From: Tahibacter harae
Lineage (GTDB): Bacteria; Pseudomonadota; Gammaproteobacteria; Xanthomonadales; Rhodanobacteraceae
Reading direction: 5' to 3'
DNA length: 64,000 nt
Assembly: GCF_024437735.1 (NCBI RefSeq)
Contig: NZ_JANFQO010000019.1
Coordinates: forward strand, 1 to 64,000
Part shown: piece by piece, positions 38,301-46,537 of the stretch
Position numbering within the stretch: position 1 is the first letter of the stretch
Layout of the letters: every line of letters starts with the position of its first letter
Notes under the pieces: model-generated
The model's input: the letters and a program-made list of their open reading frames with translations, nothing else
What the model was told of the DNA's origin: nothing
Databases searched by the model: none
Translations under genes and position numbers: made by a program

Positions 38301-38838
38301 GGACCCGGGCTACAGCGCCAGCCTCAGCGGCACTACCTGCAGCGCCACCCAGGGCAGCGGCAACAGCTGGAGTACAGGTCCCATCTCTTCCGCCTGTCAC
38401 GTGATCGCGACGTTCACGCCGCTGCCGGCGCCGGTGCTGGGCATCACGCTCAGCGACAACCGCGAACATCTGCGCGCGGGCCAGAGCACCACCTACATCG
38501 TCACGCTGAGCAATACGGGCAATGCCACGGCGGGCAATGTCGCCCTGAGCAGTGCTGCGCCGGCCGAGCTTGATCCTGTCCAGATGAGCTGGACCTGCAG
38601 CGGTGCCGGCAGCGGCGCGAGCTGCCCGGCCTCGGGCAGCGGCCCGCTCAATACCAGCGGCGTGGTGCTGCCGGCGGGACGCACGCTGACCTGGCAGGTC
38701 AGTGCCGTGGTCCGCAGCAATACGACAGCGGATTTCGTCGAGTACAGCGTCAGCGCCGACGACAACGGCGGCACGCCGGTGACGGCGGCGGACCGCGACT
38801 GGATCGTGCTGTTCCGCAACGGTTTCGAGCTGCCGTGA
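35371..38838 (+). CDS. Exported Kelch-repeat protein with DUF11-like C-terminal domain
   Basis: The 1155-aa secreted protein has a signal peptide (LFALLLLLLLPMLALA). About thirteen Kelch-type repeats (roughly residues 38-690) carry the cores HTATLLPSGKVLVIGG and YDPAGNSWS. They are followed by an IPT-like segment, InlB-B-type repeats (GYHFAQWSDGSTANP) and a DUF11-like domain with TYIVTLSNTGNATAGNVALS. Kelch propellers of this sort mediate surface binding. The final residues DWIVLFRNGFELP resemble the end of the PD40 protein at 19959. DNA of the repeats is similar enough to risk recombination or assembly collapse. A 14-bp hairpin follows. Confidence 0.9.
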   Translation: MTRLAFAAGRAGRLFALLLLLLLPMLALAVPDTWGPAPSLSTPRRAHTATLLPSGKVLVIGGITIGGALRNTDIYDPVAHTWTRVGDMAQARYTHTATLLPNGKVLVVGGGTSTAMELFDPASNTWSSAGSTVTMRAMHTATLLPSGKVLIAGGVDMDGETATAELYDPAGNSWSAAASMPLPRRNHAAVLLPSGRVLLTGGNDSNGNVATAQIYNPATNTWAAAASMASARINHSLTVLADGQVLAAGGGAISGFNASAERYNPVSNTWSPAGSLSSARQYHSATLLPSGRVLVSGGASATSTAGSQIYDTASNSWTTTGSLAAARSFHTATLLADGTVLAVGGAADVTPTLASAEIFDPGASRFAVCANLSLARGYQAAALLPDGRVLVAGGESGATPRLSSAEIYNPSTNTFSITASMTSARANHAAVLLGTGRILVAGGDSAGNTSEIYDPAVSNWASAGTLAVARPLPAGLALLANGKVLIAGGTTTSNAAELYDPALNGWSGAGSMSRPRVSPTATLLLNGKVLVASDDSADVYDPAGNSWSPTPLLATALARRAAVLLPSGEVLLIGGTTDNATGQSTVVRYNPAGNSWSTAASLLNARHSANAVLLASGKVLVSGGSNVNPVQVAELYDPQSNTWSAVGTATGNHLGASLTLLPNGEALTLGSAGGSTRCDRFTPDPLALASRRASISGGYGPVDEGDTLNLSGSNFTGDSEAGSGSTNSSPTNYTLLQWQRVDNGQIVFTAPAAASARSATSYQTAALPRLPAGPYALRALVNGVLPATAPLVQVLPRLTVTPSISAGTGTISPSLPQDVAQGDSIPFVLTPGSNFHIGAVTGSCGGSLAGSTFTTAPVLTDCSVIVRFDQSTFTLTYTAGANGSISGLTPQIVANGANGSPVSAVAATGYHFAQWSDGSTANPRTDGPVTQDLSVSASFARNSYAVTSSVAAGGHGNISPASQNVLHGDSAGFTVTPDPGYSASLSGTTCSATQGSGNSWSTGPISSACHVIATFTPLPAPVLGITLSDNREHLRAGQSTTYIVTLSNTGNATAGNVALSSAAPAELDPVQMSWTCSGAGSGASCPASGSGPLNTSGVVLPAGRTLTWQVSAVVRSNTTADFVEYSVSADDNGGTPVTAADRDWIVLFRNGFELP

Positions 38839-38844
38839 GCTTTT

Positions 38845-38875
38845 GGTCCGCCGGAGCCGCGGGCTCCGGCGGACC
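38845..38875 (+). terminator. Strong hairpin after the Kelch protein gene
   Basis: GGTCCGCCGGAGCC (38845-38858) and GGCTCCGGCGGACC (38862-38875) make a perfect 14-bp stem with a 3-nt loop, 6 nt after the stop. No T-run follows, so it may act as an RNA-stabilising hairpin or a weak terminator. Confidence 0.6.
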
Positions 38876-39076
38876 CAGCCATTTCGCGGCAAAGTTGCTT
38901 AGTAGCAATCCCGGCATTTTCCTTGGCGCGACATATCCCCTGCCGGAAAAATCCGCCGCGGTCCGCAATCACGCAATTTCTGCAACGGGAATCCACGCAC
39001 TGCGTGCCGAGTCCGATTGGGGGAATGACACAGCCATTCCGTCTTCAGCTAGTCGTCACTACAAAGCGGAATTGCC

Positions 39077-40567
39077 ATGAACCGACTCCACCGCTATCTC
39101 AGCGCCTGCCTGCTCGCTGCGGCCGGCGTCTCTGCCCAGGCCATGTACGTCAATCCCGACGGCAGCGGCCAGGTGCTGCTGTTCCCGTACTACACGGCGA
39201 ATGCGGGCCAGACCACGGTGCTGAGCCTGGTCAATCCCACCGACAAGGTCAAACATCTGCAGGTCACGTTCCGCGAGGGCTACAACAGCCGGGAAGTGCT
39301 GCAATTCAATGTCATCCTCGCGCCGCGCGACAGCTGGCTGGGCACCGTCTACGGCGCCGATGCGAGCGGGCCGGCGCGCCTGCTCACGCGCGACGAAAGC
39401 TGCACCGTGCCGCTGAAATCGGAATGGACCAGCCTGCCCGGCGGCGGCTACGAGAAAGCGTTCTACAAATCCAACTATACCGGCGCCAACCGTGGCGACG
39501 GCGGCCCGGCCACGGATGCGCGCACGCGCGAAGGCCATGTGGAAGTGATCGAGCGGGCGGAACTCGAAGGCACGCTGGCCGCGGCCGTGGTCGGCCAGCA
39601 TCCGCCGCAATGCACGGCCTTGCGCAGTATCGGCGCCACCACGCCGGGCCTGGCGGCACCGGCCGGCGGCATCTACGGCAATTTCGCCGTGATCGACGTG
39701 GCCGACGGCACCTTGTTCGGCGGCGCGGCGACGGCGGTCGCGGACTTCACTCCCCAGATCCTGTTCAGCGACGGCGCTCCGCCGTTCTGGCTAGCTCACG
39801 GCCACAGCCGCGACGGCGCGACGCAGCCGGAAGCCGATGCGCTGGTCCCCGTCGACGGCCGCCTGCTCACGCTGACCTATGCCGCCACGAACTCCAGGCC
39901 GCTGGCCAGCGGCGTCAATGCGCTTTCGGCGCTGCTGATGACGGAAAACCTCTATGGCGACATCAGCCGCGAAACCAGCCTGGGCAGCCACAGCGAGTGG
40001 GTAGTCACCACGCCGACGCGCTACCTGCACGCCATGGATCTGCCGGCGACGGAGAGCCTGGCCCAGCTCGCGCCGTTCGACGGCTACTACAACGAACCCA
40101 CGCCGCAATCCTCCTGCACCACGTTCATGCCGCGCGGCTACGACCGCGAAGGCCGCAGCGTGGAATTCATCAGCGATGCCGAGTTCTTCGCGCCGCCCGG
40201 CGCGCTGCCGCAATACGCGCTGTGTCTGAGCACCAACGTGGTGTACTTCTCCGATCTCGCCGCCAATGGCACCACGCCGCTGCTGGGCTCGCAGCTGGGC
40301 ACGAAAGTGCTGCCCGACATGCAGGCGGGCCATGTGCAGCTGGAGCTGGCCACGGTGTTCGACAGCAACCTGCGCAACGTGCTGCCCGCCGGCCTGCGCG
40401 GCCCGGCGCTGCGCGGCCTGCCGGTGATCGCGTTCGAGGCGGTGCGCTACGTGAACGACAACGTCGGCGGCGTGCTTTCCAACTACGGCGACGCCAACCC
40501 GCTGCGGCGCAGCGTCAGCTGCGGGGATGATGCAGGGGCGGCGGAGGCTTGCAGTCAGGAGAACTGA
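39077..40567 (+). CDS. Exported protein of unknown function
   Basis: The 496-aa product has a signal peptide (YLSACLLAAAGVSAQA). The mature start MYVNPDGSGQVLLFPYYTAN, followed by TTVLSLVNPTDKVKHLQVTF, is a beta-sandwich-like pattern that recurs in exported proteins of gammaproteobacteria. Six or more Cys in the mature part may form disulfides (CTVPL, QCTAL, SSCTTF, LCLST, VSCGDD, EACSQ). No enzymatic motif is seen. It stands alone, 240 nt behind the Kelch gene, with a hairpin 20 nt after its stop. The function is not assigned. Confidence 0.75.
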   Translation: MNRLHRYLSACLLAAAGVSAQAMYVNPDGSGQVLLFPYYTANAGQTTVLSLVNPTDKVKHLQVTFREGYNSREVLQFNVILAPRDSWLGTVYGADASGPARLLTRDESCTVPLKSEWTSLPGGGYEKAFYKSNYTGANRGDGGPATDARTREGHVEVIERAELEGTLAAAVVGQHPPQCTALRSIGATTPGLAAPAGGIYGNFAVIDVADGTLFGGAATAVADFTPQILFSDGAPPFWLAHGHSRDGATQPEADALVPVDGRLLTLTYAATNSRPLASGVNALSALLMTENLYGDISRETSLGSHSEWVVTTPTRYLHAMDLPATESLAQLAPFDGYYNEPTPQSSCTTFMPRGYDREGRSVEFISDAEFFAPPGALPQYALCLSTNVVYFSDLAANGTTPLLGSQLGTKVLPDMQAGHVQLELATVFDSNLRNVLPAGLRGPALRGLPVIAFEAVRYVNDNVGGVLSNYGDANPLRRSVSCGDDAGAAEACSQEN

Positions 40568-40587
40568 GCGCGGGGATCTGGGGAAAC

Positions 40588-40610
40588 GTCGCCGCCGGGT
40601 TGGCGGCGAC
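40588..40610 (+). terminator. GC hairpin after the exported protein gene
   Basis: GTCGCCGCC (40588-40596) and GGCGGCGAC (40602-40610) form a 9-bp stem with a 5-nt loop. No T-run follows, so its termination strength is uncertain. Confidence 0.45.
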
Positions 40611-40728
40611 GGGGCCCGGGAGGTGCTGCGAGGGAGGCAAGGCGTGGTGGTCGGCAGGGGGCTTTGAGCGGGCGGTGCGTTTTGCGGGTAGCCCCTTGCT
40701 GCGACCCGGCGCCGACCGGTCGAGCCCA

Positions 40729-40786
40729 AACTGATCCGGTCGAACTCCAACAAAACTGCCGCTGTTCCGGATCAACTGATCCGGTC
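40729..40786. repeat. Paired direct repeats with inner palindrome before cytochrome gene
   Basis: AACTGATCCGGTC occurs twice (40729-40741 and 40774-40786), 45 nt apart. The second copy overlaps the palindrome GGATCA-AC-TGATCC (40769-40782), and an extra GACCGGTC palindrome lies at 40714-40721. The second repeat ends 4 nt before the cytochrome c start codon, so this looks like a promoter/operator with the start site very close. Confidence 0.55.
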
Positions 40787-40789
40787 ACC

Positions 40790-41515
40790 ATGCGCAGCAT
40801 GAGAATTCTCCCCTATCTGTTGCTGCTCCTGGCCGGTGCCGCTGCCGCGGTCCCCGCCGCGGCCCAGTCGCCGGACGGCCTCGGCGAGCGCCTGGCGGCC
40901 TGTGCCGCCTGCCACGGCAAGTCCGGCGAAGGCATGGCCGGGTCCGAGTACTACCCGCACCTGGCCGGCAAGCCGGCCCGCTACCTGTTCAAGCAACTGC
41001 GCGCCTTCCGCGACGGCAGCCGGCCGTATGCACAGATGCGCTGGCTGCTGCGCAACATGGACGATGCGTACCTCGAACAGATCGCCGCCCATTTCGCCGC
41101 GATGCCGCCGCGCACGCGCGCGCCAGGCGCGCCGGCCGCGGTGCTGCCCGCCGCGACCACGCAGCGGGCACTGCAACTGGTGCGCGAGGGCGACGCCGCC
41201 CAGGGCGTACCGGCCTGTGCGGCCTGTCACGGCGACAATCTGGCCGGACTGGAGCCAGGCATTCCGGCCCTGGTCGGCCTGCCCGAGGAATACATCGTGG
41301 CCCAGTTCGGCGGCTGGATCAGCGGCGTGCGCAAGGCCGAACAGCCCGACTGCATGGCGCAGATCGCGCGCACGCTGGATCCGCGCGATATCCGCGCGGT
41401 CGCGGCTTGGCTGGCGCAGCAGGACAGCGACGAGCCGCACCGCCCGGCCGCGGCCGGCAGCTTCGTGCCGCCGCAGGCCTGCGGCGGCATGCCGTCGCGG
41501 GAGGTGCAGCCATGA
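40790..41515 (+). CDS. Dihaem cytochrome c (c4/c553 type)
   Basis: The 241-aa periplasmic protein has a signal peptide (LLLLLAGAAAAVPAAA) and two class I haem domains, each with CAACH (near residues 38 and 144), followed by Met-containing segments. It resembles cytochrome c4-like electron carriers. The first ATG is used; a second ATG three codons later is equally possible. The stop overlaps the start of the trihaem cytochrome gene (ATGA), so the two act together. No dehydrogenase subunit is adjacent, so the electron source is unknown. Confidence 0.9.
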   Translation: MRSMRILPYLLLLLAGAAAAVPAAAQSPDGLGERLAACAACHGKSGEGMAGSEYYPHLAGKPARYLFKQLRAFRDGSRPYAQMRWLLRNMDDAYLEQIAAHFAAMPPRTRAPGAPAAVLPAATTQRALQLVREGDAAQGVPACAACHGDNLAGLEPGIPALVGLPEEYIVAQFGGWISGVRKAEQPDCMAQIARTLDPRDIRAVAAWLAQQDSDEPHRPAAAGSFVPPQACGGMPSREVQP

Positions 41516-42804
41516 AGCTGGGCCGCCGTTTCGTTTTCAGCGCCATCGTGCTGGCGCCGCTGCTGCTGATCCTGGCCGGCTGGCTGTTGCTGCTGCTGGG
41601 CCGCCAGGGTGGTATGGAACCGTTCCGCGTGCCGCAGGGCGCGCCGCGCAAACCGTCGGCCGATGCGGCCGTGATCGCCCGCGGCGACTATCTGGCCAGG
41701 CTGGGCAACTGCGCCGGCTGCCACACCGCGCCGGGCGGCCAGGCCTATGCCGGCGGGCTGGCCTTCGACACACCCTACGGCCGCGTCTACAGCAGCAATC
41801 TCACGCCGGATACGCAGCACGGCATAGGCGCCTGGTCCAACGCCGAGTTCCGCCACGCCATGCACCACGGCGTCAGCCGCAACGGCGTGCAGTCGCCGGT
41901 CTTCCCCTACGCCAGCTTCGCCCAGGTGGACGATGCCGACATCGAAGCCCTGTTTGCCTACCTGGCCACGCTGGCGCCGGCGGCGCGGACGCCGCCGGCC
42001 GACCAGCTGGAATTCCCGGCCAATCTGCCCGGCGCCATGACTGCCTGGCGCCTGCTCTACTACCGCCCCGCACCGCTGCCGCAGCTGGCCACGCCGGAAC
42101 TCGCCCGCGGCCAGGCCCTGGTCGACGGCATAGGCCACTGCGCCGCCTGTCACGGCAGCCGCGGCACCTTCGCCTCGCTGGCGGCCGGCCCGGCCCTGGG
42201 CGGCGGCCGCGTCACCGGCTGGTATGCGCCGGCCCTGGACCAGCGCAGCCTGGCCCATTTCGCCGCGGGCGACCTGGCCCGCTATCTCGGCGGCGAGGTG
42301 GTGAACGGCCGCGGCGCCTACGGCCGCATGGCCGACGTGATCGGCGCCAACCTGCAACATCTGCAAGCCACCGATGCCGCGGCGATCGAGACCTACCTGC
42401 GCACCCTGCCGCCGCCGGCACCCTCGCGCCGGGCCGATGCCAACCAGCGCGTGGCCGCGCCAGCCGACGACATCGCCACCGGCGATCGCCTCTACAACGA
42501 ACACTGCGCCGACTGCCACGGTGCCGACGGCAAAGGAAAGGACACCCGCTTTCCCGCCCTGGCCGACTCCAGCGCCATCACCGGCCCCGATCCGGCCAAC
42601 CTGATCAAGCTGATCCAGTTCGGCGCCGCCGCGCCGGTCACCGCCCGGCATGCGCAGCCCTACACCATGCCCCCGTTTGCGCAGCAGCTGTCGGCGCAGC
42701 AGGTGGCCAGCCTGGTGAACGCGCTGCGCCAGCGCTGGGGCGCGCCGCAGCGGCCGGTCACCGCCGACGATGTCGACGCCTGGGGCGGCATCGAGCTGCA
42801 CTGA
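41512..42804 (+). CDS. Trihaem cytochrome c, dehydrogenase-subunit type
   Basis: The 430-aa protein has an N-terminal membrane anchor (about 8-29) and three class I cytochrome c domains with CAGCH, CAACH and CADCH. The arrangement, including NLTPDTQHGIGAWSNAEFRHA and the EFPANLPGAMTAWRLLYYRP linker, is that of the cytochrome subunits of alcohol, gluconate or aldehyde dehydrogenases. Such a subunit passes electrons from a periplasmic dehydrogenase to quinone or oxidase. The partner dehydrogenase is not in the window. It is coupled to the dihaem cytochrome upstream. Confidence 0.92.
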   Translation: MKLGRRFVFSAIVLAPLLLILAGWLLLLLGRQGGMEPFRVPQGAPRKPSADAAVIARGDYLARLGNCAGCHTAPGGQAYAGGLAFDTPYGRVYSSNLTPDTQHGIGAWSNAEFRHAMHHGVSRNGVQSPVFPYASFAQVDDADIEALFAYLATLAPAARTPPADQLEFPANLPGAMTAWRLLYYRPAPLPQLATPELARGQALVDGIGHCAACHGSRGTFASLAAGPALGGGRVTGWYAPALDQRSLAHFAAGDLARYLGGEVVNGRGAYGRMADVIGANLQHLQATDAAAIETYLRTLPPPAPSRRADANQRVAAPADDIATGDRLYNEHCADCHGADGKGKDTRFPALADSSAITGPDPANLIKLIQFGAAAPVTARHAQPYTMPPFAQQLSAQQVASLVNALRQRWGAPQRPVTADDVDAWGGIELH

Positions 42805-42841
42805 TGCACGCCACCGCCCCGCCGCGCCGCAGGTATCGCGC

Positions 42842-44281
42842 ATGACCCTCTACGAACAGTACGCCGAGGAAATCGCCGCCCTGATCCGCACCGGCCAGCT
42901 CGCCCCCGGCGACCGCCTGCCCTCGGTGCGCGAGGCGCGCGCACGCCGCGGCGTCAGCGCCTCCACCGTATTCCAGGCCTATCAGCGGCTGGAGCGCGAG
43001 GGCCTGGTGCATGCGCGGCCGCAGTCGGGCTTCTACGTGTCGGCGCCGCTGTCGGCGCGCACGGGCGAACTGGCCGTGACCGCGCCCGGCGGCGAGGCCA
43101 ACGAGGTCGCCGTCAGCGAACTGGTGTTCGACGTGCTGCGCGCGGCGCGCTCGCCCGGCATCGCGCCGCTGGGCTCGGCCTTTCCGGGGCCGGAACTGTT
43201 TCCGCTGCAGAAGCTGGCCAAGGCCGCGGCGCAGGGCCTGCGCCGGCTGGATCCGGCCAGCATCGTGGACAACCTTTCCCCGGGCAATCCACGCCTGCGC
43301 GAGCAGATCGCCCTGCGCTACCGCATCGACGGCATACGCCTGCAGCCTGACGAGATCATCGTCACCAACGGCGCGCTGGAAGGCCTCAACGCCGCGTTGC
43401 AGGCGGTGACCCAGCCCGGCGACACGGTCGTGATCGAGTCGCCGGCCTTCTACGCTGCGCTGCAGGCGATAGAACGGCTCAAGCTCAAGGCGCTGGAGAT
43501 CCGCACCGATCCGGAACAAGGCATCGACCTCGACGCCCTGGAACAGGCCCTGACCCGCCGCCGCGTCGCCGCCTGCTGGCTGATGCCGACCTTCCAGAAC
43601 CCGCTGGGCAGCCTGATGCCCGAGGCGCGCAAGCGCGCCCTGGTACAGCTGCTGGCGCGCCACCAGGTGCCGCTGATCGAGGACGATGTCTATGCCGAGC
43701 TGTATTTCGGCAGCCAGCGCCCGCGCCCGGCCAAGTCCTACGACGAACAGGGCCTGGTGCTGCACTGTTCCTCTTTCTCCAAATGCCTGGCGCCGGGCTA
43801 CCGGGTCGGCTGGATCGCCGCGGGCCGGCATGCCCAGCGCATCCAGCGCCAGCTGCTGATGACGACCATGGCGGTGTCGGTCGCGGCACAGACGGCGCTG
43901 CTGAACTACCTCGAAGAAGGCGGCTACGACCGCCACCTGCGCCGCCTGCGCGCCACCCTGATGGCGCGCATGGCCGCGGCGATACAGGCGGTGGAGGCCA
44001 CCTTCCCGGCCGGTACGCGCCTGAGCCGGCCGCGCGGCGGCTACTTCCTCTGGATCGCCCTGCCCGCCGGCCTGGACGCGATGGCCCTGCACCGGGCCGC
44101 CCTGCGCCACGGCATCGGCGTAGCGCCGGGGCAGATCTTCTCCCCCGATCACCGCTTCAGCGACGGCCTGCGCGTCAACTGCGGCCATGAAGGCGCCGAG
44201 GTGCTGCCTGCGCTGCGCCGGCTCGGTGCGCTGGCGCGTGCGCTGCTGGCGCGGGATCCGGGATTGGAGATCCGGGACTAG
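42842..44281 (+). CDS. MocR/PdxR-type regulator (GntR HTH fused to aminotransferase)
   Basis: The 479-aa protein joins an N-terminal GntR winged helix (LPSVREARARRGVSASTVFQ, residues about 27-75) to a class I aminotransferase domain. Features of the latter are the NPRLREQIALRYRIDG region, the PTFQNPLGSLMP segment, and the PLP lysine in SSFSKCLAPGYRVGW. MocR proteins bind PLP or amino-acid derivatives and regulate divergent or nearby genes. It starts 37 nt after the trihaem cytochrome gene on the same strand, so co-transcription is possible. Its stop codon lies inside an arm of an intergenic inverted repeat (44260-44335). Confidence 0.93.
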   Translation: MTLYEQYAEEIAALIRTGQLAPGDRLPSVREARARRGVSASTVFQAYQRLEREGLVHARPQSGFYVSAPLSARTGELAVTAPGGEANEVAVSELVFDVLRAARSPGIAPLGSAFPGPELFPLQKLAKAAAQGLRRLDPASIVDNLSPGNPRLREQIALRYRIDGIRLQPDEIIVTNGALEGLNAALQAVTQPGDTVVIESPAFYAALQAIERLKLKALEIRTDPEQGIDLDALEQALTRRRVAACWLMPTFQNPLGSLMPEARKRALVQLLARHQVPLIEDDVYAELYFGSQRPRPAKSYDEQGLVLHCSSFSKCLAPGYRVGWIAAGRHAQRIQRQLLMTTMAVSVAAQTALLNYLEEGGYDRHLRRLRATLMARMAAAIQAVEATFPAGTRLSRPRGGYFLWIALPAGLDAMALHRAALRHGIGVAPGQIFSPDHRFSDGLRVNCGHEGAEVLPALRRLGALARALLARDPGLEIRD

Positions 44282-44335
44282 GAACCCCCGGCACCGGCGA
44301 ATGCCGGCTCTCGCAAATCCCGAATCACCAATCCC
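44260..44335. repeat. Intergenic inverted-repeat element, copy 1
   Basis: The arms GGGATTGGAGATCCGGGAC (from 44260) and AAATCCCGAATCACCAATCCC (44315-44335) pair imperfectly around a GC-rich centre. A second copy with nearly the same right arm lies at 48323-48392. In both copies the left arm overlaps the stop of the upstream plus-strand gene. It looks like a REP-type dispersed repeat. Confidence 0.65.
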
Positions 44336-44373
44336 TTCCGAACAAAGACCGAACCTCCCAGAGCCTTTCACTC

Positions 44374-44580
44374 ATGAAAACCCTGATCGCCCTGAGCTTC
44401 CTCGCCGTCATCGTCTATAACCTTGGCGCCGGCCTGTATTTCATGATGACCGACAAGGGCAACAGCGGCCGCATGGTCAAGGCACTGACCCGGCGCATCG
44501 CCCTGTCCATCGCGCTGATCCTGCTGGTGCTGCTCGGCATCGCCACCGGCTTCGTGCAGCCGCACGGCGTGCTGGGCTGA
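44374..44580 (+). CDS. Small two-helix membrane protein (twin-TM/DUF2909-like)
   Basis: The 68-aa protein consists of two hydrophobic helices (LIALSFLAVIVYNLGAGLYF and IALSIALILLVLLGIATGFV) joined by a short charged loop, DKGNSGRMVKALTRR. This is the layout of the twin-transmembrane DUF2909 proteins that often accompany cytochrome oxidase genes. Function is unknown. It is followed after 9 nt by another small membrane protein gene. Confidence 0.78.
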   Translation: MKTLIALSFLAVIVYNLGAGLYFMMTDKGNSGRMVKALTRRIALSIALILLVLLGIATGFVQPHGVLG

Positions 44581-44589
44581 GGCGGCGCG

Positions 44590-44889
44590 ATGAACTCCAC
44601 TGTCGCGGTCAATCTCGGCCTGATCCTGCTGTTGCCCTGGTACCTGGTACTGGGCATCGTGTTCTGGCGCACGCGCAAGCCGCCGCTGGGCCTGGGCCGG
44701 CGCCTGGCCGATGCCGCCGTACTGCTGCTGGCACTGGCGGGCTCCGGCATCGGCGGCTACTGGAGCTTCCACCACGCCGATCCCGGCGCCGGCGCGATCT
44801 GGAAGCAGGTGCTGGCCAGCCTGGTCGGCTACGGCGTGTTCCTGCTGGTGCTGGGCGGCGGCTTCCTGGCACGCCGGCGGACACCCTGA
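44590..44889 (+). CDS. Hypothetical three-helix membrane protein
   Basis: The 99-aa protein has three hydrophobic segments (about 6-26, 40-58 and 72-93) and ends with a basic ARRRTP tail. It is not recognised as a family. It is probably co-transcribed with the twin-TM gene 9 nt upstream. About 215 nt downstream, before the LuxR gene, hold nothing recognisable. Confidence 0.65.
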   Translation: MNSTVAVNLGLILLLPWYLVLGIVFWRTRKPPLGLGRRLADAAVLLLALAGSGIGGYWSFHHADPGAGAIWKQVLASLVGYGVFLLVLGGGFLARRRTP

Positions 44890-45105
44890 GCGCGCAGTTC
44901 TGCGGCAACGGCCGCGGTGGCCGGCGCCCGTTCGTCCGTCTGCACACGCCTTTTCGCCGGCAAAAGCCACAAAGTCGCAATTGCGGCAAAACCGGCTGGC
45001 GCGGCGCGTCCAAAACGGTATGCTGCGGCGGCCACCATCGAGCACCGTAGTCCCGATGCCAGCCCGATCCCGCGCCCGTGCCCACCGCCTCCGGCTGGGC
45101 GCCAC

Positions 45106-45765
45106 ATGAAGCCCGCGCTGTTCGCCGACGACGCTGTCATCGTCATCGCCGTGGACAGCGAACTGGTGGCCATAGGGCTGACCGTGGTGCTGAGCACGCG
45201 CCGCAACCTGCACGTGGCGGCGGTGGCGCACAGCCTGGATGCCGCCGAAAAGGCAGTGCAGCGCCACCGGCCCGACCTGGTGCTGGCCGGCCTGGAATTC
45301 GCCCGGCCATTGCAACAGCGCATCGCACGGGAACCGGCGCGCATGCTGGTGCTGGGGCGCAACTGGCATATCGGCGTGCCCGACGCCGACACCGGCAGCC
45401 TCTGCGGCTTCATCAGCTACGCCGGCCGGCGCAACGACTACCTGCCCCTGATCGACACCGTCGCCCACTGCCCGCAGCGCACGGCGGCGGCGGACAGCAC
45501 GCGCTGCCGCAGCTGCCCGGTGCGCCGTTCGCTGCAGATTCCGCCGCTGGGGCTGAGCAGCCGCGAATACCAGATCTTCACCGGCATAGGCCGCGGCTTC
45601 GGCAGCAGCGAACTGGCGGCGGAACTGGGCGTCAGCGTGAAGACGGTGGAAACCCACCGCGAGAGCATCAAGCGCAAGCTGGGCCTGGATAGTGCGCGCA
45701 ACCTGAACAACGCCGCCGCCGGCTGGTGCCGCGGCGAAGTGCTCGACGAGAACGGCGGAAGTTGA
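45106..45765 (+). CDS. LuxR-type regulator with degenerate receiver
   Basis: The 219-aa protein has an N-terminal receiver-like fold and a C-terminal LuxR/FixJ HTH ([20 protein letters not shown] then [19 protein letters not shown]). The receiver lacks the acidic pair, and the phosphate-accepting Asp is replaced ([13 protein letters not shown]), so it is not a conventional phosphorylated response regulator. Between the domains lies a cysteine cluster, HCPQ and [10 protein letters not shown], which could bind metal or sense redox. It begins at the ATG opening MKPALFADD, the start matching the receiver fold. The next gene is 206 nt away. Confidence 0.8.
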   Translation: MKPALFADDAVIVIAVDSELVAIGLTVVLSTRRNLHVAAVAHSLDAAEKAVQRHRPDLVLAGLEFARPLQQRIAREPARMLVLGRNWHIGVPDADTGSLCGFISYAGRRNDYLPLIDTVAHCPQRTAAADSTRCRSCPVRRSLQIPPLGLSSREYQIFTGIGRGFGSSELAAELGVSVKTVETHRESIKRKLGLDSARNLNNAAAGWCRGEVLDENGGS

Positions 45766-45971
45766 AACAACTACCGGCCTCAGGGATTCCCCGATGCACA
45801 GGCCCTGGCGTACTGACTACTCTGAGGTCGCGAACTCCCCGTCACTCCAGCAAGCGGCCGGCGCCCCAGGCGCTGCGCCGGCGGCAGCGTGCACGCCATT
45901 CCGGCCGGACGCTGCACAGCGGGACCGCCGGGCCGTCGCATCCGCATCTTTCCGCATCGAGGATTCCAGCC

Positions 45972-46328
45972 ATGGCAAAAATCAATCTTGAACCCCTGCG
46001 CGCCATCGACGGCTACCAGGCCGCGGCCCTGGTCGACGGCGACAGCGGCATGTTGCTGGCGGGCGAAGGCTCCGGCATCAATCTCGATCTCGCCGCGGCG
46101 GGCAACACCGAAGTGATCCGCGCCAAGCGCAAGGTCGCCAACAGCCTCAAGCTCAACGACACCATCGAAGACATCCTGATCACCCTGGGCCGCCAGTACC
46201 ACCTGCTGCGTCCGCTGGAATCCAACCAGCGCCTGTTCCTCTACGTCGTGTTGGACCGCGCCAAGGCCAACCTGGCCATGGCCCGCCACGAACTGCGAAC
46301 GTTTGAAAAATCGGTCGATTTCTCCTGA
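45972..46328 (+). CDS. Roadblock/LC7-like protein
   Basis: The 118-aa cytosolic protein has the alpha/beta pattern of roadblock/LC7 domains: [20 protein letters not shown], a helical middle, [14 protein letters not shown] and the strand [20 protein letters not shown]. Bacterial roadblock proteins act as partners of small GTPases such as MglA. No GTPase gene is in the window. The following genes (unknown protein, HDAC-like protein) are in the same direction, but 209 nt separates them. Confidence 0.72.
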   Translation: MAKINLEPLRAIDGYQAAALVDGDSGMLLAGEGSGINLDLAAAGNTEVIRAKRKVANSLKLNDTIEDILITLGRQYHLLRPLESNQRLFLYVVLDRAKANLAMARHELRTFEKSVDFS

Positions 46329-46537
46329 GCGCGATCGCGCCCCGTTCCTGAAAGTGCGGCAATGCCTGGGCCGGTGCGCCGGCCCGGCGCAGCACGGCCG
46401 CGATGCCCGCCATCGCGCGGCGCCGAAGCGGACCCGGTCCGCGCGGCAAGGCCGCGCGGGCCCATTCTGAAATGCCCGCCGCGGCCGGCGCGTCTGCGCC
46501 GCGCCGCCGCGGCGGACGCCGGGTACACTGCCATCGC

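Noticed and set aside
40769..40782. GGATCA-AC-TGATCC as an FNR box
   Set aside because: Half-sites are in the wrong order and spacing for TTGAT-N4-ATCAA.
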